Positions 17,004 through 26,253 are shown, numbered from the stretch's first letter. The stretch: DNA of 53,999 nucleotides from CAZQDP01 sp964592375 (GCA_964592375.1 CAZQDP010000006.1:1-53999), one strand, 5' to 3'. Numbers and translations: made by a program. Notes: generated by a model from the letters alone, not told the origin.

Positions 17004-18023
17004 ATGAAGATAGTGATTGATGCAATGGGTGGAGATCATGCACCTGTTGCGATTGTTGAAGGAGCACTGAAGGGTGCGAATGAAATTGGTGTGGAGCTTA
17101 TCCTATGCGGTAGGCAAAGTGAAATAGAAGCTGAAGTTGATAAATATAAGAATAATAAAGCAAAGATTACAATTATCCACTGTGAAGAGGTCATTACAAA
17201 TGATGATGATCCGGTCAGAGCCGTGCGGCGAAAAAAGGATGCATCCATCGTAAGGGCACTTGAGATACTAAAGGATGGCAAGGCGGATGCACTGGTTTCG
17301 GCAGGAAGCACTGGAGCACTTTTTGCAGGTTCGGTACTGATACTAGGTAGGCTTGCGAATGTAATGCGTCCGGCACTTATGCCTGTTCTGCCAACGGATA
17401 CGGGCTGTACACTTTTACTTGATGGAGGTGCTAATACAGACTGCAAACCCGAATATCTTTATCAATTTGCGGTGATGGGCAATTGCTATGCACAGAAGAT
17501 GCTGGATATCAAAAGCCCTCGTATTGGTCTTGTCAATGTGGGAACAGAGGATAGTAAGGGTACCGATTTAACAAGAGGCGCAAGAGCGCTTTTGAGCAAA
17601 TCCAATATGAATTTTATCGGGAATATGGAAGCAAGAGATATCCCTACAGGCGGTGCGGATGTTGCGGTAACGGATGGATTTACGGGTAATATCATTTTAA
17701 AATTCATGGAGGGCATGGGAAAAACATTTTCAAGTAATATGAAGGATATTTTTATGAGCAGTTTTACCGGAAAGGTCGCTGCATTGCTGGTGATGAAAAA
17801 AATGAAACTTTTTAAAAAAAAGTTAGACTATACAGAGCATGGCGGAGCGCCACTTTTAGGCGTAGATGGTGCGGTAATCAAAGCCCATGGCAGTTCAAAT
17901 GCAAAGGCATTTTATAATGCCCTTCGTCAGGCCGAAAAATATGTCAGAACGGGGGTGCTAAAGGAAATCAGAGATCATTTAAATCAGGATAATGTAATTT
18001 TAGAGGAGGTAAACCATGAATAA
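17004..18023 (+). CDS. plsX: Phosphate acyltransferase PlsX
   Basis: 339 residues starting at ATG 17004, which gives the family's invariant M-K-I-V-I-D-A-M-G-G-D-H-A-P. AAAGGAG lies at 16986-16992, rather far away; GTG 16992 is a possible alternative. The protein has the G-S-T-G-A-L-F-A-G motif and G-G-A-P-L-L-G-V-D-G near the C-terminus. It converts acyl-ACP and phosphate to acyl-phosphate, the substrate of PlsY, and associates with the membrane peripherally. It follows fapR by about 95 bases and overlaps fabH by 8 bases. Confidence 0.95.
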   Translation: MKIVIDAMGGDHAPVAIVEGALKGANEIGVELILCGRQSEIEAEVDKYKNNKAKITIIHCEEVITNDDDPVRAVRRKKDASIVRALEILKDGKADALVSAGSTGALFAGSVLILGRLANVMRPALMPVLPTDTGCTLLLDGGANTDCKPEYLYQFAVMGNCYAQKMLDIKSPRIGLVNVGTEDSKGTDLTRGARALLSKSNMNFIGNMEARDIPTGGADVAVTDGFTGNIILKFMEGMGKTFSSNMKDIFMSSFTGKVAALLVMKKMKLFKKKLDYTEHGGAPLLGVDGAVIKAHGSSNAKAFYNALRQAEKYVRTGVLKEIRDHLNQDNVILEEVNHE

Positions 18024-19017
18024 AAATGCTTATATTGCCGGTTGCGGCTATTATCTTCCCGAAAAAATCCTTACCAATGAAGATTTGGAGAAAATGGTGG
18101 ATACATCCAGTGAATGGATTATTGAAAGAACAGGAATTGAAAGCAGGCATATTGCAGATGAGAATACATACACATCGACAATGAGTATAAAATCCGCCCA
18201 AAATGCCCTGCACTCAGCAGGCCTTGCGCCCGAAGAGATTGATATGATTATTGTTGCAACAGTGACCAGTGATATGCTAACGCCATCTGTTGCGTGTATG
18301 GTGCAAAATGCGATTGGTGCGAAAAATGCAGCGGCGATGGACGTAAACGCCGCATGCTCCGGTTTTGTTTACGCACTGGATATCGGCGATGCCTTTATCA
18401 AAAGCGGTCGCTATAAGAATATTTTAATTATCGGAACGGAATGTATGTCTCGCGTAACGGATTGGAAGGACAGAGGCACTTGCATTTTATTTGGAGATGG
18501 CTCCGGTGCGGTTGTGCTCAGTGCCACGGAAGAGGATTACGGCATTATGTTCACCGAAACCGGTTCAGATGGTAGTCTTGGGCACAACATCACCATCTTA
18601 AACCTATTTCAGTCCGAAGAGGAGATAGAAAAGCGCATTTCTCATCAACCTGCCACGCTGTGGATGGAAGGCGGAGAGGTGTTTAAATTTGCGGTAAGGG
18701 TAATGGTGTCCGCTACACAAAATGTGTTAAAGGGCGCCGGGCTCACGGAAAAGGATATTGATTTATTAATACCGCACCAAGCAAATATCAGAATTATTGA
18801 CAGCGCACAAAAAAGACTGAAAATTCCACAGGAGAATATTGTATACAACATAAAAGAATGTGGAAATATGTCTTCCGCGTCCATTCCGATAGCACTTGCC
18901 ACAGCGCTGGAGCAGAATAGAATAAAGGATGGCGATCATGTGGTCATGGTTGGGTTTGGCGGAGGGCTAACGTGGGGGGCCACGGCAATAAAATGGAAAG
19001 GGTTTGGCACTAAATGA
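18016..19017 (+). CDS. fabH: 3-oxoacyl-ACP synthase III
   Basis: 333 residues of the thiolase fold. The catalytic triad is visible: Cys114 in N-A-A-C-S-G-F, His254 in P-H-Q-A-N-I-R-I and Asn284 in C-G-N-M-S-S-A. The enzyme condenses acetyl-CoA or branched acyl-CoA with malonyl-ACP to start each chain, in the cytoplasm. GGAGGT precedes the ATG inside the end of plsX, and the stop codon overlaps the fabK start (ATGA), so translation is coupled in both directions. Confidence 0.95.
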   Translation: MNKNAYIAGCGYYLPEKILTNEDLEKMVDTSSEWIIERTGIESRHIADENTYTSTMSIKSAQNALHSAGLAPEEIDMIIVATVTSDMLTPSVACMVQNAIGAKNAAAMDVNAACSGFVYALDIGDAFIKSGRYKNILIIGTECMSRVTDWKDRGTCILFGDGSGAVVLSATEEDYGIMFTETGSDGSLGHNITILNLFQSEEEIEKRISHQPATLWMEGGEVFKFAVRVMVSATQNVLKGAGLTEKDIDLLIPHQANIRIIDSAQKRLKIPQENIVYNIKECGNMSSASIPIALATALEQNRIKDGDHVVMVGFGGGLTWGATAIKWKGFGTK

Positions 19018-19952
19018 AGCGTGTGATATGCAACTTACTTGGGATAAAGTATCCAATACTACAAGGTGGAATGGCATGGGTATCCACCGCCGAGCTTGCT
19101 TCTGCGGTATCAAATGCAGGTGGTCTTGGCATCATTGCGGCGGGCAACGCACCTGCCGAGTGGGTAGAGGAACAAATTAAAAGAGCACGGACACTTACAA
19201 AAGAACCTTTCGGTGTCAATGTGATGCTGCTTTCACCCTTTGCAGAAGATGTGATGAATGTACTTTTTGAGCAAAAGGTGCCGGTAGTTACCACAGGTGC
19301 AGGAAATCCCGGTAAATATGTAGAAAGATTAAAGGAAGCCGGCTCGATCATTATTCCTGTCGTATCAGCGGTTTCCCTTGCAAAAAAGATGGAACGAATA
19401 GGTGTTCATGCACTCATTGCCGAGGGCAATGAATCAGGCGGACATATTGGCGAGCTGACCACCATGACTTTAGTGCCTCAAATTGCAGATGCTGTTCGCA
19501 TTCCCGTTATTGCTGCCGGAGGCATTGCGGATGCACGAGGAATAATCGCTGCGTTTGCACTTGGTGCACAAGGTGTGCAAATCGGCACACGATTTATTTG
19601 TTCCAAGGAGTGTACGGTACATTCAAATTATAAAAATGCGGTAGTTGGAGCAAAGGATCGGGATGCAGTGGTTTCCGGCAGACCAACCGGGCATCCGGTT
19701 CGTTCACTGAAGAATAAATTATCCAGAAAATTTGATGAGCTTGAAAGCGCCGGTGCACCGATAGAGGAATTTGAAAAACTGGGATCGGGTCGCCTACAGG
19801 CAGCGGCCGTTTCAGGAGATGTGGTTATGGGGTCTGTTATGGCAGGTCAGATTGCGGGACTTGTGAGTGATATCAAGAGCTGCAATGAAATTATGGAAGA
19901 CTTGGTAGGCGGACTTTCAGATGTATTTGGAAATATTGAAAAAATGATATAA
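19014..19952 (+). CDS. fabK: Enoyl-ACP reductase II (FMN-dependent)
   Basis: 312 residues of the nitronate-monooxygenase/FabK TIM-barrel family. The start P-I-L-Q-G-G-M-A-W-V-S is typical. The FMN phosphate site is seen in A-A-G-G-I-A-D-A-R-G and G-A-Q-G-V-Q-I-G-T-R-F. FabK reduces trans-2-enoyl-ACP with NAD(P)H and FMN and replaces FabI in many Clostridia, giving insensitivity to triclosan. Its position between fabH and fabD supports FabK over a nitronate monooxygenase. Confidence 0.93.
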   Translation: MKRVICNLLGIKYPILQGGMAWVSTAELASAVSNAGGLGIIAAGNAPAEWVEEQIKRARTLTKEPFGVNVMLLSPFAEDVMNVLFEQKVPVVTTGAGNPGKYVERLKEAGSIIIPVVSAVSLAKKMERIGVHALIAEGNESGGHIGELTTMTLVPQIADAVRIPVIAAGGIADARGIIAAFALGAQGVQIGTRFICSKECTVHSNYKNAVVGAKDRDAVVSGRPTGHPVRSLKNKLSRKFDELESAGAPIEEFEKLGSGRLQAAAVSGDVVMGSVMAGQIAGLVSDIKSCNEIMEDLVGGLSDVFGNIEKMI

Positions 19953-19970
19953 AAATAGGAGGTCAATTGG

Positions 19971-20915
19971 ATGAAAACTGCTTTTGTGTTTGCAGGTCAA
20001 GGCGCACAGAAAATTGGAATGGGTAGGGATATTGCGGAAAAATATCCTTCTGCCATGCAGGTGTTTGAAAAGGCAAGCGAGGCTTGCGGCATGAGCATCA
20101 TGCAGCTGGTGTGGGAAGGCGACAGCGAAACGCTGATGCTCACGGAAAACACACAACCCGCTGTGGTAACCATGAGTGCAGCTTGTCTTGCCGTGCTGAA
20201 GGAAAATGGTGTTCGCGCGGATTATGCGGCAGGGCTTAGCCTTGGTGAATATACGGCACATATTGCGGCGGGTAGCCTTTCCTTAGAGCAGGTCGTGCCG
20301 CTTGTGAAAAAGCGTGGAAGATTTATGCAAGAAGCAGTGCCTGCCGGAAAGGGAGGCATGGCTGCCATTATTGGACTTGATAATGCAGTCGTTGCGCAGT
20401 GCTGTGAAGATGCGAAGGAAGTAGGATATGTGGAGCCTGCCAATTATAATTGTCCCGGCCAAATCGTGATTGCAGGAGAAAAAGATGCCGTGGAAAAGGC
20501 GTGTGCATTGTGTAAGGAAAAGGGCGCAAAAAGAGCACTTCCTCTCCCTGTAAGCGCTCCGTTCCATTGTAAAATGTTAAAGCCGGCAGGGGAGAAGCTT
20601 TCTGCAGAACTGGAAGCTATTTCTGTAGCAGATATGAAAATTCCTGTGTTATCGAATGTGACTGCAGATGTTATTCCAGCAGCTTCAGAGGTAAAGCAGC
20701 TGTTGGTTGAACAAGTGAGTAGTCCGGTGAAATGGGAAGAACTCATATTAAAACTGCTCTCTTTGGGCGTGGATACTTTTGTGGAAATTGGGCCAGGGAA
20801 GGCCTTGACAGGATTTATTTCCCGCATCAGCAGTGATGTGAAAATATACAATGCAGAAGATGTAGCGTCACTTGAACAGGTGATTGAAGCATTCAAAGCA
20901 GGGAGGTCTTTATGA
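19971..20915 (+). CDS. fabD: Malonyl-CoA:ACP transacylase
   Basis: 314 residues. The nucleophile is Ser90 in G-L-S-L-G-E-Y, with His199 in A-P-F-H-C as its partner; F-A-G-Q-G-A-Q at residues 7-13 is the other family hallmark. It moves malonyl groups from CoA to ACP. GGAGG precedes the ATG, 19 bases after fabK, and the stop overlaps the fabG start region. Confidence 0.95.
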   Translation: MKTAFVFAGQGAQKIGMGRDIAEKYPSAMQVFEKASEACGMSIMQLVWEGDSETLMLTENTQPAVVTMSAACLAVLKENGVRADYAAGLSLGEYTAHIAAGSLSLEQVVPLVKKRGRFMQEAVPAGKGGMAAIIGLDNAVVAQCCEDAKEVGYVEPANYNCPGQIVIAGEKDAVEKACALCKEKGAKRALPLPVSAPFHCKMLKPAGEKLSAELEAISVADMKIPVLSNVTADVIPAASEVKQLLVEQVSSPVKWEELILKLLSLGVDTFVEIGPGKALTGFISRISSDVKIYNAEDVASLEQVIEAFKAGRSL

Positions 20916-21658
20916 TGACATTAGCAGGAAAAACGGCAGTAATCACAGGAGCAGGAAGAGGTATTGGTAAGGCGATTGCGAAAAAGCTTGCATCCCTTGG
21001 CGCCAATATTGTCATTAATGATATTCCATCCTCCACCGATGCGCAAGCTACAGCGGATGAAATTATGCATAGCGGTGGAATGGCCATCGTTTCCCTTGGA
21101 GATGTAAGGGTGTATGAAGATACGGAAAGGCTGATGGCAGACGCTATTGACGCTTTTGGCAGTGTGGATATTTTGGTCAATAATGCAGGAATTACAAGGG
21201 ACACCTTGATTATGCGAATGAGTGAAAAGGATTTTGAAGATGTTATTGACATCAATTTAAAAGGTGCTTTTTACTGTATCAAGGCCGCATATAAACCGAT
21301 GTCAAAGCAAAGATCGGGCAGTATTATTAATGTATCTTCCGTTGTGGGTATCATGGGCAATACCGGCCAGGCCAACTATTCTTCCTCCAAGGCCGGACTC
21401 ATTGGGCTGACCAAATCCGTTGCGAAAGAATTTGCAGCTCGCAAAATCAGATGCAATGCAATCGCTCCGGGCTTTATTGAATCGGATATGACTGCAAAAC
21501 TTCCCGAAGAAGTACGGAAGCAGTATATGGCTGGTATCCCTTTAAAAGAGTTTGGAACACCGGAGAATGTTGCAGATGTGGTGGCTTTTTTATCAACCGA
21601 TATGTCCGCATATGTAACAGGTCAAGTCATTCAAATAGATGGTGGACTTCTGATGTAA
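20915..21658 (+). CDS. fabG: 3-oxoacyl-ACP reductase
   Basis: 247 residues from the second of two adjacent ATG codons (20912 and 20915), which has GGGAGG eight bases upstream. The short-chain dehydrogenase pattern is complete: T-G-A-G-R-G-I-G for NADPH, N-N-A-G, the Ser of N-V-S-S-V-V-G and the Y-S-S-S-K pair. It reduces 3-oxoacyl-ACP in each elongation cycle. In context it is the fatty-acid synthase reductase rather than a general dehydrogenase. Confidence 0.95.
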   Translation: MTLAGKTAVITGAGRGIGKAIAKKLASLGANIVINDIPSSTDAQATADEIMHSGGMAIVSLGDVRVYEDTERLMADAIDAFGSVDILVNNAGITRDTLIMRMSEKDFEDVIDINLKGAFYCIKAAYKPMSKQRSGSIINVSSVVGIMGNTGQANYSSSKAGLIGLTKSVAKEFAARKIRCNAIAPGFIESDMTAKLPEEVRKQYMAGIPLKEFGTPENVADVVAFLSTDMSAYVTGQVIQIDGGLLM

Positions 21659-21675
21659 TAAAGGGGGAGACTTTT

Positions 21676-21900
21676 ATGAATGAAAAAATGATAGAACTCA
21701 TTGCAGATCAGCTGGGTATTGATGAAGATAAAGTCAAGGAGGAGTCCTCCTTCAAAACCGACCTTGGGGCGGATTCACTTGATATTGTAGAGCTTGTTAT
21801 GGCAATAGAAGAAGAGTTCGGCGTTGAAATTTCAGATGAAGATGCGGAGAAAATCAGAACGGTAGCAGATGCGATGAAGTATGTTCATGAGCATCGATAA
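21676..21900 (+). CDS. acpP: Acyl carrier protein
   Basis: 74 acidic residues. Ser34 in G-A-D-S-L-D-I-V-E is the phosphopantetheine attachment site. GGGGGAG lies before the ATG. It carries growing acyl chains for every enzyme of this operon. It is placed between fabG and fabF, as in many bacteria. Confidence 0.96.
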   Translation: MNEKMIELIADQLGIDEDKVKEESSFKTDLGADSLDIVELVMAIEEEFGVEISDEDAEKIRTVADAMKYVHEHR

Positions 21901-21929
21901 ATTTTGGAAAAATGAAAGGAATGTGAGTT

Positions 21930-23162
21930 ATGCGTAGAGTTGTGATTACAGGGATGGGCGTGATTAGTGCACTGGGGAATGAAATAGAACCTTTTTGGAA
22001 TAATATCAAGGCAGGAACAAGTGGGATTAACATTGCAACAAAGGTTGATTCAACGAAGTTTACATCAAAGGTTGCCTCAGAGGTGAAGGATTTTAATGTT
22101 GAACAGTATATGGATAAAAGAGAAGCCAAGAGAATGGATCCATTTACGCAATATGCCATAGCAGCTGCCAAGCAAGCCATTGAGCAGTCCGGCATTGATT
22201 TTGAAACAATGGAAAAGGATAGGGCGGGCGTTATCGTTGGCAGTGGTATTGGTGGTATTGAGGCATTCCAGGAACAGTGCAGGGTGCTTTTTGAAAAAGG
22301 TCCGAGCAGAATTAGTCCGTTTTTTATTCCCATGCAGATTGCCAATATAGCGGCAGGTCATATTGCGATTACATGGAAAATTAAAGGGGTGAACTATGCA
22401 CCTGTTACTGCCTGTGCATCGGGCACAACTGCAATTGGCGAGGCGTTTCGTTCTATTAAACACAATTATTCGGATGTTATTGTAGCAGGTGGTGCTGAAG
22501 CACCCATTACCGATATTTCCTTTGGTGGATTTTGCTCGATGAAGGCCATGAGCACAAAAGAGGATCCTACTCGTTGCTCCATACCCTTTGATGCAGAACG
22601 TGATGGATTTGTTATTGGCGAAGGCGCCGGTATATTGGTTTTGGAGGAACTGGAACATGCACTGGCAAGAGGTGCGAACATCATTGCAGAAATTGTGGGC
22701 TTTGGCGCAACGGATGATGCATATCACATTACAGCACCCGACCCGGAAGGCGATGGGGCAGCTAGAGCCATGAATATGGCAGTCAAAGAATCAGGACAAT
22801 CCCTTGATGCGATTGACTACATTAATGCCCATGGTACTTCAACACCATATAATGATAAATTTGAAACCTTGGCGATTAAAACGCTGTTTGGCGAGCATGC
22901 ATATAAATTGGCAGTCAGCTCTACCAAGTCGATGACGGGCCATTTGCTGGGAGCAGCAGGCGGCGTTGAGGCCATTATTACCGCACTTGCACTCAAAGAA
23001 GGGTTTATTCCTGCAACGATTGGATACAAAACACCCGATCCGGAACTGGATTTGGATTACGTGCCAAATGTGGGCAGAGCACAGGAAATTCACAGTGCAC
23101 TTTCAAACTCCTTGGGGTTTGGCGGTCATAATGCATCGATTTGCCTCAAAAGATATATCTGA
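21930..23162 (+). CDS. fabF: 3-oxoacyl-ACP synthase II
   Basis: 410 residues. Catalytic residues are Cys162 (T-A-C-A-S-G-T), His301 (N-A-H-G-T-S-T) and His338 (S-M-T-G-H-L-L-G-A-A-G-G). It elongates acyl-ACP with malonyl-ACP. AAAGGAATG precedes the start. It is the last fatty-acid gene of the operon; fabZ and the acetyl-CoA carboxylase genes are not in the window. Confidence 0.96.
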   Translation: MRRVVITGMGVISALGNEIEPFWNNIKAGTSGINIATKVDSTKFTSKVASEVKDFNVEQYMDKREAKRMDPFTQYAIAAAKQAIEQSGIDFETMEKDRAGVIVGSGIGGIEAFQEQCRVLFEKGPSRISPFFIPMQIANIAAGHIAITWKIKGVNYAPVTACASGTTAIGEAFRSIKHNYSDVIVAGGAEAPITDISFGGFCSMKAMSTKEDPTRCSIPFDAERDGFVIGEGAGILVLEELEHALARGANIIAEIVGFGATDDAYHITAPDPEGDGAARAMNMAVKESGQSLDAIDYINAHGTSTPYNDKFETLAIKTLFGEHAYKLAVSSTKSMTGHLLGAAGGVEAIITALALKEGFIPATIGYKTPDPELDLDYVPNVGRAQEIHSALSNSLGFGGHNASICLKRYI

Positions 23163-23180
23163 AGGGATGTTTAGTAGGTG

Positions 23181-23855
23181 ATGAGCAATACGATAGGCGG
23201 ATATACATTTAAAAATATCAACTTATTAAAAGTCGCAATGACGCATACTTCCCACGCCAATGAAATAAAAGCTCCCAGCAATCAAAGACTGGAGTTTTTG
23301 GGAGATTCCGTGCTAAGTGTTGTGGTCAGTGATTATATTTTCAGGAAATTTCCGAATATGCCGGAAGGTGACTTAACAAGGATTAGGGCATCCGTGGTTT
23401 GTGAAAAGTCCTTGGCAAAGTGTTCGCTAGATATTGGAATTCATGATGTTTTGCTTCTTGGAAAGGGCGAGGAAATGGGGGGCGGCAGAAACCGCCCTTC
23501 TATTTTGGCGGATACATTTGAAGCACTCATTGCCGCTATCTTTTTAGATGGCGGAATAAAAGCGGCCGGAAGGTTCATATTGGAAAGGCTTGCCGGAGAG
23601 ATAGAGCTGGCGGCTAAAGGAGAAAGAGCGGATGATTTTAAAACGATGCTACAAGAAGAGGTGCAAAAAACGCCCGGCAATAAGATAGAGTATATTACCT
23701 TGGAAGAGGCCGGGCCGGATCATGACAGGGTTTATTGTGTCATGGCCAAAATCAATGGGAAGGAAATGGGCCGAGGTACCGGAAAATCAAAAAAGGAAGC
23801 AGAACAAAATGCTGCCGGTGCCGCCTATAAAAAATATGAAAACAAGGCACTATAA
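23181..23855 (+). CDS. rnc: Ribonuclease III
   Basis: 224 residues from ATG 23181; a GTG one codon earlier (23178) is an alternative. The RNase III signature R-L-E-F-L-G-D-S-V-L is at about residues 36-45, and D-T-F-E-A-L-I-A-A-I supplies the second acidic cluster. A double-stranded RNA binding domain occupies roughly residues 150-222, with G-K-S-K-K-E-A-E-Q-N-A-A near the end. It cleaves double-stranded RNA in rRNA and mRNA processing. Placement after fabF/acpP is common in Bacillota. Its end overlaps the next gene by 20 bases. Confidence 0.95.
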   Translation: MSNTIGGYTFKNINLLKVAMTHTSHANEIKAPSNQRLEFLGDSVLSVVVSDYIFRKFPNMPEGDLTRIRASVVCEKSLAKCSLDIGIHDVLLLGKGEEMGGGRNRPSILADTFEALIAAIFLDGGIKAAGRFILERLAGEIELAAKGERADDFKTMLQEEVQKTPGNKIEYITLEEAGPDHDRVYCVMAKINGKEMGRGTGKSKKEAEQNAAGAAYKKYENKAL

Positions 23856-24876
23856 TATCCCTATATTTGTTCCCCATATTGGATGCACGCACATGTGCAG
23901 TTTTTGCAATCAAAAAAGAATAACGGGAAGCGAGCAGGATATTACGGCAGCAAAGGTAAAAGAAATGATTGAGCGCCACTTGACAACAATTCCAAAAGAA
24001 TCGGATGTGCAGGTGGCCTTTTTCGGTGGAAGTTTCACGAGCATTGATGTTGCCATGCAAACAGAGCTGCTTGAAGCGGCTCGGCCGTATTTGCACTCCG
24101 GTAGAGCACAAGGAATTCGCATTTCTACAAGGCCGGATGATATCAACAGGGAAAATCTTGCGTATTTAAAGGCATATGGTGTAAAAGCCATTGAGCTTGG
24201 TGTGCAAAGCATGAACGAGGAGGTGCTCCTGCAAAATAAAAGAGGGCACACGGCATCTCATGTTCGACATGCTAGCGGACTCATCAAGGAATTTGAATTT
24301 GAACTGGGATTGCAGATGATGACGGGACTTTTAGGCTCAAACGAAAAAATTGATGCAAAAACAGGGGAAGAAATTGCCGATCTGTGCCCGGACACCGTGC
24401 GCATTTATCCCACTGTTGTCCTAAAAAACACGGAACTGCACGATAAATACAGGATGGGAAGCTACATCCCACCTACTCTTGACAAGACCATAGCGCAATG
24501 CAAACAGCTTTGTCAGCTTTTTGAAAGCCGTGGTATTAAGGTCATCAGAATGGGTCTGCAGGCCACAGAAATGATTAATGAAAAGGATATTGTGGCAGGC
24601 CCATATCACAGCGCATTTGGCGAATTGGTTCGCAGTTCGCTTTTGCTCAGTAAGGCAGAGCGGTTACTTCTTAATGCAGATGGGCCAAAGGCTGTAATTT
24701 TTGTAAATCCATATGAAGTATCAAGAATGGTTGGAAATAAAAAGGCAAATATTGTGGCGCTTGAGATAAAAACGGGTAAACGCATCTTTGTTAAGGCACG
24801 AGAAGACGTGTCGCCCGGGCAAATCGCAATAGATATTTTGCCTCTGCATAGCACAAATGAGCATAAAATATTGTAA
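23836..24876 (+). CDS. Radical SAM protein, Elp3-like
   Basis: 346 residues starting at ATG 23836 inside the end of rnc; an upstream extension of the frame would overlap rnc by more than 130 bases and lacks family similarity. The radical SAM cluster is C-T-H-M-C-S-F-C (Cys17, Cys21, Cys24), followed by F-F-G-G-S-F-T and R-I-S-T-R-P-D, as in the Elp3/YhcC-type group. The C-terminal ~100 residues form a small extra domain. The gene follows rnc in many Clostridia. An RNA-modification role is plausible from the Elp3 similarity, but the substrate is not known. Confidence 0.82.
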   Translation: MKTRHYNIPIFVPHIGCTHMCSFCNQKRITGSEQDITAAKVKEMIERHLTTIPKESDVQVAFFGGSFTSIDVAMQTELLEAARPYLHSGRAQGIRISTRPDDINRENLAYLKAYGVKAIELGVQSMNEEVLLQNKRGHTASHVRHASGLIKEFEFELGLQMMTGLLGSNEKIDAKTGEEIADLCPDTVRIYPTVVLKNTELHDKYRMGSYIPPTLDKTIAQCKQLCQLFESRGIKVIRMGLQATEMINEKDIVAGPYHSAFGELVRSSLLLSKAERLLLNADGPKAVIFVNPYEVSRMVGNKKANIVALEIKTGKRIFVKAREDVSPGQIAIDILPLHSTNEHKIL

Positions 24877-24892
24877 AAAATGCAAAAAACAG

Positions 24893-24921
24893 TTGACAAT
24901 CCAATCGGTATATGTTATATT
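24893..24921 (+). promoter_or_regulatory. Sigma-A promoter of infC-rpmI-rplT
   Basis: Consensus TTGACA (24893-24898), a 17-base spacer and TATATT (24916-24921), about 140 bases ahead of the infC start. Confidence 0.8.
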
Positions 24922-24927
24922 AACTAA

Positions 24928-25060
24928 GTAACAAGCAGAGCATTCGCTTCTCGCCTTATTGCATCAGCATGTAAGGCAAATATCTTTGGTCGTTGCGCTA
25001 TGCGCTACGGCAATGGTTATTTGAGGCGAAATTGTTTTCGGCTCATTTTTTTTGGAGGTG
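24928..25060 (+). ncRNA. infC leader, probably L20-type autoregulatory leader
   Basis: The long leader can fold. GCCTTA (24953-24958) pairs with TAAGGC (24972-24977). A terminator-like hairpin at 25023-25044 (GAGGCGAAA with TTTCGGCTC, one mismatch) is followed by eight T just before the infC ribosome binding site. The TCGCC at 24951-24955 could instead pair with GGCGA at 25025-25029, giving competing structures. In Bacillota, ribosomal protein L20 binds such a leader and shuts off infC-rpmI-rplT. The family is inferred from position and architecture. Confidence 0.6.
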
Positions 25061-25067
25061 TATCTTT

Positions 25068-25580
25068 ATCAGCAATAAAGAATTAATGATTAACGAAGAA
25101 ATCAGGGACAAAGAGGTGCGCGTTGTTGGAGATGACGGAGCACAACTTGGCATTTTATCTGTCAAGGATGCGCAGAAGCTTGCCTATGAAAAGAACATGG
25201 ATCTTGTAAAAATTGCACCGCAGGCCAGTCCGCCTGTATGCAGAATTATGGATTACGGCAAGTATAAGTTTGATCTGGCAAAGAAGGAAAAGGAAGCCAA
25301 AAAGAACCAGAAGGTGGTCAATATCAAGGAAGTCCGCCTTTCACCCTCTATTGATGACCATGATTTTAACACAAAGCTTAATCATGCAAAAAAATTCTTG
25401 GAAGCAGGGGATAAGGTAAAGGTAACACTCAGATTTCGAGGGCGTGAAATGGCTCATTCAGAGCTTGGGCGCAAGTTGCTTGCCCGGTTTACCGAAGCGG
25501 CGGCGGATGTGGGGAATGTAGAAAAATTACCCAAATTAGAAGGCAGAAGTATGATTATGTTTCTATCGCCTAAAGGATAA
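25068..25580 (+). CDS. infC: Translation initiation factor IF-3, ATC start codon
   Basis: 170 residues. The start is placed at ATC 25068, which lies eight bases after GGAGGT (25054-25059) and gives I-S-N-K-E-L-M-I-N-E-E-I-R-D, the usual IF-3 N-terminus. The first in-frame ATG (25086) has no ribosome binding site and would remove conserved residues. The frame is open further upstream, but that part is the leader RNA. The protein has the N-terminal domain, a Lys-rich linker helix (K-K-E-K-E-A-K-K-N-Q-K) and the C-terminal domain. IF-3 proofreads start codons on the 30S subunit. A non-AUG start lets it limit its own synthesis. Confidence 0.95.
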   Translation: MSNKELMINEEIRDKEVRVVGDDGAQLGILSVKDAQKLAYEKNMDLVKIAPQASPPVCRIMDYGKYKFDLAKKEKEAKKNQKVVNIKEVRLSPSIDDHDFNTKLNHAKKFLEAGDKVKVTLRFRGREMAHSELGRKLLARFTEAAADVGNVEKLPKLEGRSMIMFLSPKG

Positions 25581-25631
25581 AATTGATACAGGCGTTGATA
25601 AAAGATTTTTACATTGAGAGGAGAGACGGAT

Positions 25632-25829
25632 ATGACTAAAATAAAGACACATAGGGGAGCAGCCAAGAGGTTTTCCCTCACGAAAAACGGCAAGGTTAAA
25701 AGAGCAAAAGCCGGCAGAAGGCACATCCTAACCAAAAAATCAACCAAGAGGAAAAGATCGCTCAGAAAAGCTGGATATGTATCTGAGTCCAATGCAGCGG
25801 TCATCAAGGTACTGATACCTTACAAATAA
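25632..25829 (+). CDS. rpmI: 50S ribosomal protein L35
   Basis: 65 very basic residues starting M-T-K-I-K-T-H-R-G-A-A-K-R-F, the L35 hallmark. An upstream in-frame ATG at 25614 lies before the GAGGAGAG site and is not used. It is the middle gene of the infC-rpmI-rplT operon. Confidence 0.96.
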   Translation: MTKIKTHRGAAKRFSLTKNGKVKRAKAGRRHILTKKSTKRKRSLRKAGYVSESNAAVIKVLIPYK

Positions 25830-25854
25830 ACTTGACTAAGGAGGATTATATAGA

Positions 25855-26208
25855 ATGGCACGTGTAAAAGGCGCATTAACAACAAGAAGAAGACATAAAA
25901 AAATATTAAAGCTTGCAAAGGGATACAGAGGTGCAAAATCCAAACTCTACAAGATGGCCAATCAGGCTGTTATGAAATCCTTGGTTTATGCATACGCAGG
26001 TCGTAAACGCAAAAAGAGAGATTTCAGAAGGCTTTGGATTACCAGAATTAGTGCTGCTGTGAAAATGAACGGAATGAATTATTCTTCGTTTATGCACGGC
26101 ATTAAAATGGCGGGCATTGATATGAACAGAAAAATGCTTTCTGAAATGGCGATTTGTGATGAAGCTGCCTTTGCGGCACTTGTTTCAAAAGCAAAAGCTG
26201 CATTATAA
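25855..26208 (+). CDS. rplT: 50S ribosomal protein L20
   Basis: 117 basic residues starting M-A-R-V-K-G-A-L-T-T-R-R-R-H-K, with the typical G-Y-R-G-A-K-S and R-K-R-K-K-R-D-F-R motifs. It assembles early on 23S rRNA and, in Bacillota, represses this operon through the infC leader. AGGAGG precedes the ATG. Confidence 0.97.
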   Translation: MARVKGALTTRRRHKKILKLAKGYRGAKSKLYKMANQAVMKSLVYAYAGRKRKKRDFRRLWITRISAAVKMNGMNYSSFMHGIKMAGIDMNRKMLSEMAICDEAAFAALVSKAKAAL

Positions 26209-26253
26209 GAATTGTATCGTTTTTGTGATTTTAATGAAAAGTTGAATATAGGA

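Noticed and set aside
23836..24876. Radical SAM protein as the sulfatase maturase
   Set aside because: Its motif set matches the Elp3-like group and it lacks the extra Cys-rich SPASM domain of anSME enzymes.
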